The notes under the pieces: model-generated
Database searches by the model: none
Told to the model about the DNA's origin: nothing
The model's input: only the letters and a program-made list of their open reading frames with translations
NCBI RefSeq assembly: GCF_029541745.1
Contig: NZ_CP089746.1
Location: 3,410,001-3,474,000 of the forward strand
Direction of reading: 5' to 3'
Source: Streptomyces sp. LX-29
GTDB lineage: Bacteria; Actinomycetota; Actinomycetes; Streptomycetales; Streptomycetaceae
DNA length: 64,000 nt
Shown: piece by piece, positions 18,994-28,100 of the stretch
How the letters are laid out: each line of letters begins with the position of its first letter
How positions within the stretch are numbered: the first letter of the stretch is position 1
Position numbers and translations under genes: made by a program

Positions 18994-20508
18994 TCAACGG
19001 CAGCCGCAGGAGGCCACCGCCGAGGCCAGACGGTCCAGGGCGCGCTGGGCGGCCTGGGGATCGGTGGTGCCGGTGGTCATGAAGGCGAAGACCAGCAGCC
19101 GCCCGTCGGCGTCCACGACGGTGCCGGTGAGGGTGTTGACGCCGGTCAGGGTGCCGGACTTGGCGCGGACCACGCCCCGGCCGGCCGCGTCCTCGGCCCA
19201 ACGGCCGCGGAGGGTGCCGGTGAAACCCGCCACCGGCAGCCCCGTCACGACCGGGCGCAGCTCGGGGTGTTCCCGGCCGGCGGCCCGGACCAGGACCTGG
19301 GCGAGCAGCCGCGCGGAGACCCGGTCCGCCCGGTCCAGGCCGCTGCCGTCGGCGAACCGGGCGCCCGCCACCGGCACTCCCAGCCGCTTGAGCCGGGCGG
19401 TGACGGCCCGGGAGGCGCCGTCGAAGCTGGCGGGCTCGCCGGAGGCGCGGGCGGTGTGCCGGGCCAGCGCCTCGGCGATGTCGTTGTCGCTGGTGGTGAG
19501 CATCCGCTCGACGAGCGCCGAGAGCGGCTGCGAGCGCACCGCGGCCAGCTCGTCGGCGTTCTTCGGCGCGGTGCGGCGGGCCGGTTCCTCGCGGACCTCC
19601 ACGCCGCGCTCGGCGAGCATCTCGGCGAAGATCCCGGCCGCGTCGGCCGCCGGGTCCCCGGCGCGTGGGGCCGGCCCGTAGGCGCTGTCGTCGAGCCGGC
19701 CCTCGTCGACCATGAGGGGGGTGACGGGCGAGATGTTCTCGTTGGGGCCGATGGGGTGCAGCAGGGGGCCGGAGTAGAGCGAGGTGTCGTAGTCCAGCCG
19801 GATCCCGTCGACCCCGCGCCGCTTCAGCGTCCGCGCGGTGGCGTCGGCCAGCTCGCGCAGGCTGGCGGGGGCGTCGGGGCCGTCGACGCGGCGGGCGGTC
19901 AGGATGGGGTCGCCGCCGCCGACGAGCACCACCCGGTCCGGGTGGCCGGGGTCGGCCACGACCCGGGTGGCGAGGCGGTGCCCGGGGCCCAGCGCGGAGA
20001 GCGCGGCGGCGCCGGTGGCCACCTTGATGGCCGAGGCGGGGGTGGTGCCGGCGTCCGCCTTGGCCCCGTAGACCTGCTGGCCGGTGGCGGCGTCGAGGAC
20101 GGACGCGGTGCGCACCGGTCCCAGCGCCGGGTCCTTCAGCAGCGGTTCCAGAGCGTCGGCGAGCCCGGGCCAGGTGGGCGGCGGCAGCGCGTCCAGGCCG
20201 CCGGCCTCGCCGCCCCGGTCGCGGGGGCCGGTGAGCGCGCCCAGCGGGGCGAGCACCGGCGCGGCACCGGGCGGGGAGGCGGGGCGGACGTGACGCTCGC
20301 CACCCGTACGGCGGTCTTCGGCGGCGCGGGCGCGCTCGGCCGTACGCTGGCCCGAGTCCCAGGGCCCGGCCACCACCACCGTTCCGGTGGCGACCGCCAG
20401 TCCGACGACGGCCGACAGCGCGGTCAGCCGCCAGGTCTCACGCTGCGCCCGGGTGGCACCCCGCCACCCGTCAAGACATCTGACCTGCCACGATCTGGCC
20501 TCAGGCAC
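18994..20508 (-). CDS. dacB: D-alanyl-D-alanine carboxypeptidase/endopeptidase, PBP4 (S13) family
   Basis: Periplasm-facing penicillin-binding protein of about 504 residues that trims peptidoglycan cross-links. One N-terminal membrane anchor ([21 protein letters not shown] trimmed to the core) precedes the enzyme. The three active-site boxes are present: SAIK (in [12 protein letters not shown]), SDN (in [11 protein letters not shown]) and KSG (in [10 protein letters not shown]). GTG 20508 has AAGGGG upstream at fair spacing; the ORF could open at 20553. It is divergent from ppa, with 86 bp between the starts. Confidence 0.93.
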   Translation of the reverse strand: MPEARSWQVRCLDGWRGATRAQRETWRLTALSAVVGLAVATGTVVVAGPWDSGQRTAERARAAEDRRTGGERHVRPASPPGAAPVLAPLGALTGPRDRGGEAGGLDALPPPTWPGLADALEPLLKDPALGPVRTASVLDAATGQQVYGAKADAGTTPASAIKVATGAAALSALGPGHRLATRVVADPGHPDRVVLVGGGDPILTARRVDGPDAPASLRELADATARTLKRRGVDGIRLDYDTSLYSGPLLHPIGPNENISPVTPLMVDEGRLDDSAYGPAPRAGDPAADAAGIFAEMLAERGVEVREEPARRTAPKNADELAAVRSQPLSALVERMLTTSDNDIAEALARHTARASGEPASFDGASRAVTARLKRLGVPVAGARFADGSGLDRADRVSARLLAQVLVRAAGREHPELRPVVTGLPVAGFTGTLRGRWAEDAAGRGVVRAKSGTLTGVNTLTGTVVDADGRLLVFAFMTTGTTDPQAAQRALDRLASAVASCGCR

Positions 20509-20594
20509 GTCGGACCAGCCCCTTTCGCCACCACACACCTGCGTGGGGGACACTTAATCACCAGACGTATGTGTTGATCATGGAGGAGCCACCC

Positions 20595-21089
20595 GTGGAG
20601 TTCGACGTCACCATCGAGATCCCGAAGGGTTCGCGGAACAAGTACGAGGTGGACCACGAGACCGGTCGGATCCGCCTGGACCGCCGACTCTTCACGTCGA
20701 CCAGCTACCCGGCTGACTACGGGTTCGTCGAGGGCACCCTGGGCGAGGACGGCGACCCGCTGGACGCCCTGGTCATTCTGGACGAGCCGACCTTCCCGGG
20801 TTGCCTCATCAAGTGCCGCGCGATCGGCATGTTCCGGATGACCGACGAGGCCGGCGGCGACGACAAGCTGCTGTGCGTGCCGGCGTCCGACCCGCGTGTC
20901 GAGCACCTGCGGGACATCCACCACGTCTCGGAGTTCGACCGCCTGGAGATCCAGCACTTCTTCGAGGTCTACAAGGACCTGGAGCCGGGCAAGTCCGTCG
21001 AGGGCGCCAGCTGGGTCGGCCGCGCCGAGGCCGAGGCCGAGGTCGAGGCGTCCGTCAAGCGCCTTGAGGCCGCCGGCGGCGCGCACTGA
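20595..21089 (+). CDS. ppa: Inorganic pyrophosphatase (family I)
   Basis: Hydrolyses pyrophosphate to two phosphates and drives biosynthetic reactions. The product has 164 residues. Family I motifs: [13 protein letters not shown], the DGDPLDALV signature with three metal-binding Asp, and [13 protein letters not shown]. The GTG start at 20595 has GGAGGA seven nucleotides upstream and begins [10 protein letters not shown], as in other streptomycetes; the ATGs at 20571 and 20580 lie upstream of, or inside, that site. A hairpin follows at 21129. Confidence 0.97.
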   Translation: MEFDVTIEIPKGSRNKYEVDHETGRIRLDRRLFTSTSYPADYGFVEGTLGEDGDPLDALVILDEPTFPGCLIKCRAIGMFRMTDEAGGDDKLLCVPASDPRVEHLRDIHHVSEFDRLEIQHFFEVYKDLEPGKSVEGASWVGRAEAEAEVEASVKRLEAAGGAH

Positions 21090-21128
21090 GCCATAGCGCT
21101 GTCGCGCGATAGCGCGCACCGGCGCTCA

Positions 21129-21166
21129 GGGGCGGGCCGGGGGATCTGATCCCCCCCGCCCGCCCC
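21129..21166 (+). terminator. GC-rich hairpin terminator of ppa
   Basis: Arms GGGGCGGGCCGGGGGATC and the near-complementary GATCCCCCCCGCCCGCCCC form a stem of about 17 bp with one irregularity, followed by TTCT. It is 40 nt past the ppa stop. A shorter palindrome GCGCTGTCGC/GCGATAGCGC precedes it near 21096-21115. Confidence 0.8.
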
Positions 21167-21244
21167 TTCTCGTACCCGGGGCCGCCGCCCTGGGCCCGGG
21201 GTGTGCCGAGTCGGGCGCCCCGGCCGAACGCGTCTGCCGGCCCC

Positions 21245-21800
21245 GAGGGGCCGCCCCCAGGGGCGGCTGGCACCCGTACGGCGGCCGGCGGCGCCCGCCG
21301 GGCCTCAGCCGTCCCCGCACGGCGGGACGTCGGCCGGTTCGGCACCGCCGGCCTCCACCACCGGGGTTGCGCGCCATCGCGGCGGGACAGTCTCCCCGAA
21401 CCCACCCTTCCCGAAACCGAGCGGGCCAGCCACCAGCCCGGCCGTGAGCGGGCCGCCCACCCCGCCGCAGCGGCGACCCGTACGGCGGAGACCGGCGACG
21501 CCCGCCGAGGGCCTCAGCCGTCCCCGCACGGCGGGACGTCGGCCGGTTCGGCCACCGCCGGTCTCCACCACCGAGATCGCGCGCCGTCGTGGCGGGACGG
21601 TCCCTCCGAACCCGGACGGCCAGCCCGGCCGCGAGGAGCCGCCCACCCCACCGCAGCGGCGATCCGTACGGCGGCCGGCGGCGCCCGCCAAGTCTCCGCC
21701 GTCGCCGCACGGCGGACACGCGACCGGTCGCGGCGGGACGGTCTCCCCGAACCCGGACGGACACCCCAGCCCGGCCGCGAGGGGTCGCGGGCGGCGGTTC
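21245..21800. repeat. Three imperfect ~190-bp direct repeats in a gene-free stretch
   Basis: Units are marked by (A/G)(C/T)CCGTACGGCGG at about 21272, 21476 and 21662. Each continues through GGCG(A/C)CGCCCGCC, CAGCCGTCCCCGCACGGCGG, a GGCCGGTTCGGCACCGCCGG core (lost in the third) and GCGGGACGGTC-CCGAACCC. The same core occurs at ~5131 and in inverted orientation at ~9121, so these belong to one dispersed intergenic family. All long ORFs here are repeat artefacts. No gene is supported from 21090 to 21825. Confidence 0.8.
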
Positions 21801-21825
21801 GTCCCGCCGCGAGGGCGGAGGGGGG

Positions 21826-23580
21826 TCAGAAGCCGCGGGTTCGCTTGGCCGCCCGGCGGGCCTCCACGCGGTGCGGCTCCAGCCGCGGCGGACGGATGAA
21901 CAGCCGCGCCACCTCGTTACCGAGATTCACTCCGATGGCGATGGCCAGCGCGAGCGCGGCGGCGCGGGTGAGGTGGGCGATGCCCGGGTCCAGCTCGCCC
22001 TGGGCGAGCGAGAGCAGACCGAAGTAGGTCGCGCTACCGGGCAGCAGCGGGCCGATGGCCGCGGTGACGTACGGCAGCGCGGAGGCGTAGCGGTAGCGGG
22101 ACAGCAGCTGGCCGAAGAGGCCGACCAGGCCGGCGGCGACCGTGGTGGCGGCGACGGCCGGGACGCCGGCCGTGTCGTGCAGCGCGGCGTAGATCACCCA
22201 GGCGACGCCCCCGTTGAGGGTGGCGAACAGCAGGGTGTGGCGCTCCTGCTGGAGCAGCACGCAGAAGGCGAACACCAGCAGCATGGCGGCGAGCGTCTGC
22301 GTCACCGGCCGCTCCACGTGTTTGAGCGCCGCCTCGGGGTTGAGCTTGGCGTTCAGTTGGACGCCGCCGTAGAGCACGGTCAGCACGCCGCAGACGATGC
22401 CGACGATCAGGTAGCCGACCTCCAGCAGCCGGGCGGAGGCCGTGATGTAGTAGCCGGTCAGCCCGTCCTGGACGCCGGCGACCAGCGCTCGCCCCGGGAT
22501 CAGCGCGAACAGCCCACCGGTGATCACTGCGGACGCCTGGAGCCCGGCGTGTGCCAGGCTCAGCGCGACCCCCATCGCGGCGGGCGGCATGGCGGCCGCG
22601 ACGAACTGGTAGAACTCCGGCAGCCCGCGCCCGGAGGCCAGCCAGGCCAGCCGGTCTCCGAGCATCGCCCCGATCGCCGCGGCGAGGAAGACCTCGGCGC
22701 CGCCGCCGACCAGCACGCTGCCCGCGCCGGCGAGCACGCCGCTGGACAGGGTGAGCGCCCAGCCGGGGTAGGGGTGGCGGTTGCGGCGGATCTCGGCGAG
22801 CCGACGGTACGCCTCCTCCAGGGTGACCGCCTCGGCGGTGATGTCGTGGACGAGCCGGAAGACGGCCGCCAGCCGGGTGTAGTCGGTGCCCCGGCGGCGC
22901 ACCGTCCGGCTCGCGGTCACCGGGTCGTCGACCAGCGAGGGCTGGTACGAGACCGAGAGCAGGGTGAAGGTGACGGTGGGTTCGCAGCGGTCCAGCCCGT
23001 AGGCGTGCGCCACGCCGAGCATCGCGGCCTCGACGTCCTCGGCGTTCTCGCCGCCGGCCAGCAGCAGTTCGCCGATGCGAAGTGTGAGGTCGAGCACGCG
23101 CGGCACGGCGGGCCCGGTCTCGTCGTGCTTCTCGGGCCGCTCGGGCGTCGGGCGCTCCCCGATCGGGGTGCGCAGCATGGTGCGCATCCGGTCCTGCCAG
23201 GGGGCGTCCTTGGTCAGCCGGATCACCGGGACACCGTGCGGCGGGGTCAGCACCGGGATGTTGCCGGTGGTGGAGGAGCCGGTGGTCACGCCGGGCGGCG
23301 GGGTGAAGGCCGAGCCCTCCGGCTCACCGTGCGGCTCGGTGGTCAGCCCCTCGGGGACGGCGAACTCCGAGGTGGGGTGCTCGTCCTCGGGCGGCGGCGG
23401 CAGCGGCACGCCCAGCGGCGGGGTGAAGGCGCTGTGCGCCTCGTCGGAGGTGGGCTTGCGGTCCTCCGGGCCCGGCGGCACGGGTGGCACTGGTGGCACC
23501 GGTGGCTGGGCCGTGCGGCTCGCCGGCACCCCCGACTCCCGTGCGCTCCCCCGCTCGGGGGTGTGGTCTGGTTCCGCCAC
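21826..23580 (-). CDS. Threonine/serine exporter (ThrE-type) with Pro-rich N-terminal tail
   Basis: A 584-residue membrane protein. Residues 1-130 are a Pro/Glu/Thr-rich, probably disordered cytoplasmic tail with three FTPP(L/P)GV-type repeats. From ~160 a soluble domain with LRIGELLLAGGENAEDVEAAM is followed by about ten membrane segments, the two-domain layout of ThrE fusions (DUF1212 plus DUF3815). It would export threonine and serine; in mycobacterial relatives it is only inferred. An amber repeat region lies downstream. Confidence 0.9.
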   Translation of the reverse strand: MAEPDHTPERGSARESGVPASRTAQPPVPPVPPVPPGPEDRKPTSDEAHSAFTPPLGVPLPPPPEDEHPTSEFAVPEGLTTEPHGEPEGSAFTPPPGVTTGSSTTGNIPVLTPPHGVPVIRLTKDAPWQDRMRTMLRTPIGERPTPERPEKHDETGPAVPRVLDLTLRIGELLLAGGENAEDVEAAMLGVAHAYGLDRCEPTVTFTLLSVSYQPSLVDDPVTASRTVRRRGTDYTRLAAVFRLVHDITAEAVTLEEAYRRLAEIRRNRHPYPGWALTLSSGVLAGAGSVLVGGGAEVFLAAAIGAMLGDRLAWLASGRGLPEFYQFVAAAMPPAAMGVALSLAHAGLQASAVITGGLFALIPGRALVAGVQDGLTGYYITASARLLEVGYLIVGIVCGVLTVLYGGVQLNAKLNPEAALKHVERPVTQTLAAMLLVFAFCVLLQQERHTLLFATLNGGVAWVIYAALHDTAGVPAVAATTVAAGLVGLFGQLLSRYRYASALPYVTAAIGPLLPGSATYFGLLSLAQGELDPGIAHLTRAAALALAIAIGVNLGNEVARLFIRPPRLEPHRVEARRAAKRTRGF

Positions 23581-23732
23581 CGCTCGCTCCTTGTGCCCTC
23601 ATACGCCTCCCGGCCGCTGTCACAGCAACCATGCACGATCGGTGGTGCGCATGCCCAGCGGGCCCCCGAACAAGCGTCTGGAAGCGCAACGGCGACCGAA
23701 CCGGGTAGCCGGGGGCCCGGGACCCCACACGG

Positions 23733-23770
23733 CCAGCGGGCCCCTGGACAGGTGTCCAGGGGCCCGCTGG
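23733..23770 (-). terminator. Perfect 18-bp hairpin downstream of dedA
   Basis: CCAGCGGGCCCCTGGACA and its exact complement are separated by GG. It lies 76 nt past the dedA stop on the minus strand. A related but non-palindromic CCAGCGGGCCCC copy lies at ~23651. Confidence 0.85.
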
Positions 23771-23845
23771 GGGGGTCTCCGGCCACGGCCGCCGGGCGCG
23801 GGGGCTCCCGCGGGCGGTCCGGGCGGCCGGGTCGGTGCGACGGGG

Positions 23846-24556
23846 TCAGCGCTTGGCGTGGCGCCCGCGCTGCACCGGGGCCTGCGGGGCCTGCGGGCCG
23901 GTGCCGCCCATGGGGGGAGCGGCGGCGGCCGCCTTCTTGCCCTGGCGGCGGGCCTTCAGGTACTCGATCACGATCGGGATCACCGAGATGAGCACGATGC
24001 CGACCAGCATCGCCTCGATGTTGTCGCGTACGAACGCGGTCTTGCCGAGCAGCGCGCCGAGCACGGTGACGCCCGCGCCCCACAGCACGCCACCGATGAT
24101 GTTGAAGATCAGGAAGGACCGGTAGTTCATCCGGCTCACGCCGGCGATGATCGGCGTGAAGGTGCGGACGACGGGCACGAAGCGGGCCAGGACCAGCGAC
24201 TTGGGGCCGTGCTTCTCGAAGAACTCGTGGGCCTTCTCCACGTTCTCCTGCTTGAAGAACTTGGAGTCCGGGCGTCGGAACAGCGAGGGCCCGACTTTCC
24301 TGCCGAAGAGGTAGCCCACCTGGTCGCCGAGGATCGCGGCGGCCACGATGCCCAGGCACATCAGCCACAGCTCCGTGGAGAGCTGGTCGGTGGTGATCAG
24401 CAGGCCGGTGGTGAACAGCAGCGAGTCACCCGGCAGGAAGAAGCCGATGAGCAGGCCCGACTCGGCGAAGACGATCGCCATGACACCCCACGGGCCGAAG
24501 GTGTCGATCAGATGGTTTGCGTCCAGCCAACTGGGTCCGAGCGCGAGTGTGGTCAC
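23846..24556 (-). CDS. dedA: DedA family membrane protein
   Basis: A 236-residue member of the DedA/VTT (SNARE-associated) family, implicated in lipid (undecaprenyl-phosphate, phosphatidylethanolamine) translocation and membrane homeostasis. Motifs: the FAESGLLIGFFLPGDSLLF loop, GDQVGYLFGRKVG, the re-entrant F(V)PVVRTFTPIIAGVSRMNY with its conserved Arg, and NIIGGVLWG. About five hydrophobic segments are visible; the C-terminal tail is Lys/Ala/Gln-rich. The start ATG 24556 is unambiguous. Confidence 0.92.
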   Translation of the reverse strand: MTTLALGPSWLDANHLIDTFGPWGVMAIVFAESGLLIGFFLPGDSLLFTTGLLITTDQLSTELWLMCLGIVAAAILGDQVGYLFGRKVGPSLFRRPDSKFFKQENVEKAHEFFEKHGPKSLVLARFVPVVRTFTPIIAGVSRMNYRSFLIFNIIGGVLWGAGVTVLGALLGKTAFVRDNIEAMLVGIVLISVIPIVIEYLKARRQGKKAAAAAPPMGGTGPQAPQAPVQRGRHAKR

Positions 24557-24808
24557 GGGTGACAGGCTCCTGGGTCGAGGGGTGCAGGCTCGTGCGAGGC
24601 CCGGCCGCAGGTGAGTGGGGCAGACAGCGGACGCGGTGCATGGATGATGCCGCCCAAAATATCAACGCCAGAGCCCGCCCCCCGGTTCCAGTGGGGACAC
24701 CTGCCACGCCCGGCACGCGCCGCACCCCGCGGCGCCTGGCCGGGCGCCCCCGCGCGGACGCATGCGCGGCGGCGCGGGGACGCCCCCTGACCTCGGGGCC
24801 GGTGGCCG

Positions 24809-25576
24809 CTACGCGCCCTCCGCGCGGTGGCGGGCGTTGGCCAGGATCGCCTCCCGCAGGAAGGCGGCCAGCCCCGGCGCGGTCGCGTCGTAGAAGGCGG
24901 TGAAGCGCTCGTCGGCGACGTACATCTCGGCGAGGCAGCCGTGCATCTCGTACGAGCACGCGTAGTGGTAGCGGGTGATCTGGGAGCGGTGCTCCTCGGC
25001 GAGGTCCCTCGCGGCCGGCGAGTCCGGCGCGGCGCCGGAGGCCATCAGGGCCGCCAGCCGTTCGACGAGCTCCTCCCCCTCCCGCTTGATCCGCAGCCAG
25101 TCCTCCTTCGTGTACGAGGCGGCCCGGCGCTGCGACTCGTGGTAGGCGTCGGTGTCGCCCCAGCGCTGCTCGACCTCCTCGGCGTACCGGTCCGGGTCGT
25201 GGTCCCCGAAGACCTCGAACTTCTCCTCGGGCGTGAGGTTGATGCCCATCGCGCGTGCCTCCATGGCGTGCTCCACGGCCGCGGCCATCTCCTGCAGTCG
25301 GGCGATCCGGGCGGTCAGCAGGTCGTGCTGGCGCCGCAGGTGCTCCCGCGGGTCCGCGCCCGGGTCGTCCAGGAGGGCCGCGACCTCGTCGAGCGGGAAG
25401 CCCAGCTCCCGGTAGAACAGGATCTGCTGCAGCCGGTCGAGGTCGGCGTCGTCGTAACGCCGGTGCCCCGCGCGGCTGCGGCCGCTCGGCCTGAGCAGCC
25501 CGATCTCGTCGTAGTGGTGCAGGGTGCGCACCGTGACGCCGGCGTAGCCCGCCACCTGTCCCACGGAGTAGCTCAT
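24809..25576 (-). CDS. TipA-like MerR family regulator with C-terminal TipAS domain
   Basis: A 255-residue regulator. Its N-terminal MerR helix-turn-helix (VGQVAGYAGVTVRTLHHYDE at residues 4-23, then GLLRPSGRSRAGHRRY) is followed by a coiled coil (~75-110) and a TipAS-type antibiotic-recognition domain (from ~115; NLTPEEKFEVFGD to the C-terminus). TipAL of S. lividans has the same layout and nearly the same length and binds thiopeptides such as thiostrepton. The start ATG 25576 (MSYSVGQVAG) is the family start; the ORF extends upstream only as a shadow. The promoter at 25609-25639 closely resembles ptipA, so autoregulation is expected. Confidence 0.93.
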   Translation of the reverse strand: MSYSVGQVAGYAGVTVRTLHHYDEIGLLRPSGRSRAGHRRYDDADLDRLQQILFYRELGFPLDEVAALLDDPGADPREHLRRQHDLLTARIARLQEMAAAVEHAMEARAMGINLTPEEKFEVFGDHDPDRYAEEVEQRWGDTDAYHESQRRAASYTKEDWLRIKREGEELVERLAALMASGAAPDSPAARDLAEEHRSQITRYHYACSYEMHGCLAEMYVADERFTAFYDATAPGLAAFLREAILANARHRAEGA

Positions 25577-25608
25577 CGCTTTCCGCTCCCTCGGTCGGTT
25601 CGCGCTCC

Positions 25609-25639
25609 ACGTTCCGCCCTCACGCCGCGTGAGGTGCAA
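25609..25639 (-). promoter_or_regulatory. ptipA-like promoter/operator with 19-bp spacer
   Basis: On the minus strand TTGCAC (-35, 25639-25634) and GAACGT (-10, 25614-25609) are 19 bp apart, the long spacing used by MerR-type activators. The spacer contains the perfect inverted repeat CCTCACG-CGG-CGTGAGG (25618-25634). As I recall ptipA, its -35 TTGCAC, 19-bp spacing and CTCACG/CGTGAG arms are the same. The tipA-like start codon is 33 nt downstream of the -10. Confidence 0.85.
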
Positions 25640-25696
25640 GTCCATATCGCGGAAATCCCCGAGGCGGGGGTGCGGGCCGGTGCGATCCTGCCGTCC

Positions 25697-26428
25697 ATGC
25701 TGGGGATAACCGATCTTTCGACGTATCTGGCGGGGCTCGCCCTGATCATCCTGCTGCCGGGGCCGAACTCCCTCTATGTGGTCTCCGTGGCGGCCCGGCG
25801 CGGGCCTCGCACGGGCTATCGGGCGGCGGGCGGGGTGCTCGTCGGCGACACCGTGCTGATGGCGCTGTCGGCCGGCGGGGTGGCCTCGCTGCTCCAGGCG
25901 AGCCCGGTGCTGTTCGCGGTGGTGAAGTTCGCGGGCGCCGGCTATCTGTCCTGGCTCGCGGTGGGGATGCTGCGCGGGGCCTGGACGCTGTGGCGGGAGC
26001 GGGGCGCGCGGGCCGACGCCAGGGCGGCCATCGGGGCTTCCGGGGCTCCCGGGGCTCCCGGGGCTCCCGGGACGGCTTCGGTGGCGGGCCCTTCGGACGC
26101 GTCCGCGAAGGAGAGGGAGGCGGTCGAGCGGCCCTTCCGCCGGGCTGTGGTGATCAGCCTGCTGAACCCCAAGGCGATCCTGTTCTTCATCTCCTTCTTC
26201 GTGCAGTTCGTCGATCCCGAGTACGCCCACCCGGTGCTCTCGTTCGTGGCGCTGGGCGCCTGGGCGCAGCTGTTCAGCTTCACCTATCTGACCATCCTGA
26301 TCTTCAGCGGCTCGTTCCTGGCCGCGACCTTCCGCCGTCGCAAGCGGCTGACCGCCGGGCTGTCCGCGGCCGCGGGCACGGCGTTCCTGGGCTTCGCGGC
26401 GAAGCTGTCGCTGAGCAGCGCGGGCTAA
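25697..26428 (+). CDS. LysE/RhtB-type amino-acid or small-molecule exporter
   Basis: A 243-residue membrane exporter. The N-terminal LALIILLPGPNSLYVVSVAARRG signature core (PGPN) marks the LysE superfamily, followed by GVLVGDTVLMAL and, in the second half, VVISLLNPKAILFFISFFVQF (NPK motif). Five to six hydrophobic segments. A linker at ~110-140 contains a short G-A-P repeat. The gene is divergent from the tipA-like gene, 120 bp apart, so it could be controlled by the same operator; this is inference. The substrate is unknown. Confidence 0.9.
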   Translation: MLGITDLSTYLAGLALIILLPGPNSLYVVSVAARRGPRTGYRAAGGVLVGDTVLMALSAGGVASLLQASPVLFAVVKFAGAGYLSWLAVGMLRGAWTLWRERGARADARAAIGASGAPGAPGAPGTASVAGPSDASAKEREAVERPFRRAVVISLLNPKAILFFISFFVQFVDPEYAHPVLSFVALGAWAQLFSFTYLTILIFSGSFLAATFRRRKRLTAGLSAAAGTAFLGFAAKLSLSSAG

Positions 26429-26457
26429 GGAGGTGCCGCGGGGCGTGGTGGTACGCC

Positions 26458-26482
26458 CCTTACGGGAGTCATGCCCGTAAGG
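26458..26482. terminator. Perfect 9-bp inverted repeat between lysE-like and glutamate decarboxylase genes
   Basis: CCTTACGGG and CCCGTAAGG are separated by the 7-nt loop AGTCATG, 30 nt after the exporter stop and 86 nt before the decarboxylase start. It could terminate the exporter transcript or be an operator for the downstream gene. Confidence 0.6.
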
Positions 26483-26567
26483 TCGCGATCACCACGGCCC
26501 GGACCGGTCGGACCGCACCCGCGCCGGCCCCTCGGTCCGTGCCGGACCGAGCTGAGGGGCGCATCCG

Positions 26568-27980
26568 ATGTCACTCCACCAGGGCACCAGCGGCAGCGAC
26601 GAGGAGCGGGGCTTCTCCGTCAACCCCTTCTTCCTCGCGGCCGACCCGCTGCGCGGCCTGGAGTCGGAGCCGCCCCGGCACCGGCTGCCCGACAGCCCGA
26701 TGACGCCCTCGGCGGCGTACCAGCTGGTCCACGACGAGCTGATGCTGGACGGCAACTCCCGGCTGAACCTCGCCACCTTCGTCACCACCTGGATGGAGCC
26801 CGAGGCCGGCCGGCTGATGGCGGAGTGCCGCGACAAGAACATGATCGACAAGGACGAGTACCCGCGCACCGCCGAGTTGGAGCGGCGGTGCGTGGCGATG
26901 CTCGCCCACCTGTGGCACGCCCCGGATCCGGAGACCACGGTGGGCTGCTCCACGACCGGGTCCAGCGAGGCGTGCATGCTCGCCGGGATGGCGCTCAAGC
27001 GGCGCTGGGCGCGGCGGAACGCGGACCGCTACCCGAGCACCGCCCGGCCCAACCTGGTGATGGGCGCCAACGTCCAGGTCTGCTGGGAGAAGTTCTGCAC
27101 CTTCTGGGAGGTGGAGGCCCGCCAGGTGCCGATGGAGGGCGAGCGCTTCCACCTGGACCCGGAGGCCGCGGCCGCGCTGTGCGACGAGAACACCATCGGG
27201 GTCGTCGCCGTGCTCGGCTCCACCTTCGACGGGTCCTACGAGCCGGTCGCCGAGGTGTGCGCGGCGCTCGACGCGCTCCAGGAGCGCACCGGGCTGGATG
27301 TGCCGGTCCATGTGGACGGCGCCTCCGGGGCGATGGTCGCGCCCTTCCTCGACCCCGAGCTGGTGTGGGACTTCCGACTCCCCCGCGTCGCCTCGGTCAA
27401 CACCTCGGGGCACAAGTACGGGCTGGTCTACCCGGGGGTGGGGTGGGCGCTGTGGCGGGACGCGGCGGCGCTCCCCGAGGAGCTGGTCTTCCGCGTCAAC
27501 TACCTGGGCGGCGACATGCCGACCTTCGCGCTGAACTTCTCCCGGCCGGGCGCCCAGGTGGTGGCGCAGTACTACACCTTCCTCCGGCTGGGGATCGACG
27601 GCTTCCGCGCGGTGCAGGGGTACTCCCGCGACGTGGCCTGCCGGCTCGCCGACCGGATCGAGGAGCTGGGCGACTTCAGGTTGCTGACCCGCGGCGACGA
27701 GCTGCCGGTCTTCGCCTTCACCCTCGCGGACGACGTGAAGAACTACGACGTCTTCGACGTCTCGCGGCGGATGCGGGAACGGGGTTGGCTGGTGCCCGCG
27801 TACAGCTTCCCGCCGAACCGCGAGGACCTGTCGGTGCTGCGGATGGTGTGCCGCAACGGCTTCACCGCCGATCTGGCAGACCTGCTCCTGGACGACCTGC
27901 GGATGCTGCTGCCCGAACTGCGGCGCCAGTCCAAGCCGTCACTGGAGCGCGGGACCGCGGTGACCGCGTTCCACCACTGA
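26568..27980 (+). CDS. gad: Glutamate decarboxylase
   Basis: PLP-dependent group II decarboxylase (470 residues) converting glutamate to GABA and consuming a proton. Motifs: NLATFVTTWMEPEAGRLMAE, TVGCSTTGSSEACMLAGMAL, VHVDGASGAMVAPF, and SVNTSGHKYGLVYPGVGW with the PLP lysine in GHK. The length and the RVNYLGGDMPTFALNFSRPG block match GadA/GadB. The C-terminus RGTAVTAFHH keeps the HH ending seen in pH-autoinhibited forms. No antiporter gene (gadC) is adjacent; whether the LysE-type neighbour is functionally linked is unknown. Confidence 0.95.
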   Translation: MSLHQGTSGSDEERGFSVNPFFLAADPLRGLESEPPRHRLPDSPMTPSAAYQLVHDELMLDGNSRLNLATFVTTWMEPEAGRLMAECRDKNMIDKDEYPRTAELERRCVAMLAHLWHAPDPETTVGCSTTGSSEACMLAGMALKRRWARRNADRYPSTARPNLVMGANVQVCWEKFCTFWEVEARQVPMEGERFHLDPEAAAALCDENTIGVVAVLGSTFDGSYEPVAEVCAALDALQERTGLDVPVHVDGASGAMVAPFLDPELVWDFRLPRVASVNTSGHKYGLVYPGVGWALWRDAAALPEELVFRVNYLGGDMPTFALNFSRPGAQVVAQYYTFLRLGIDGFRAVQGYSRDVACRLADRIEELGDFRLLTRGDELPVFAFTLADDVKNYDVFDVSRRMRERGWLVPAYSFPPNREDLSVLRMVCRNGFTADLADLLLDDLRMLLPELRRQSKPSLERGTAVTAFHH

Positions 27981-28100
27981 GCCGCCGCGAGGCCGTCCCC
28001 GCCCCGCCGGGCCCCCACCGGACCCGCCGGCCGTCGGCCGCGCCGGACCCGTCGGTCGCGCCGGCCCCGTCGGCCCCGTCGGCAGCGCGGGACCCGCGGG

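Noticed and set aside
21203..22027. 274-codon ORF in the 21-kb repeats
   Set aside because: Pro/Ala/Arg repeat artefact of the ~190-bp direct repeats, partly antisense to the ThrE-type gene.
24809..26230. 473-codon version of the TipA-like protein
   Set aside because: N-terminal 218 codons are antisense to the exporter gene; the MerR helix-turn-helix and promoter fix ATG 25576.
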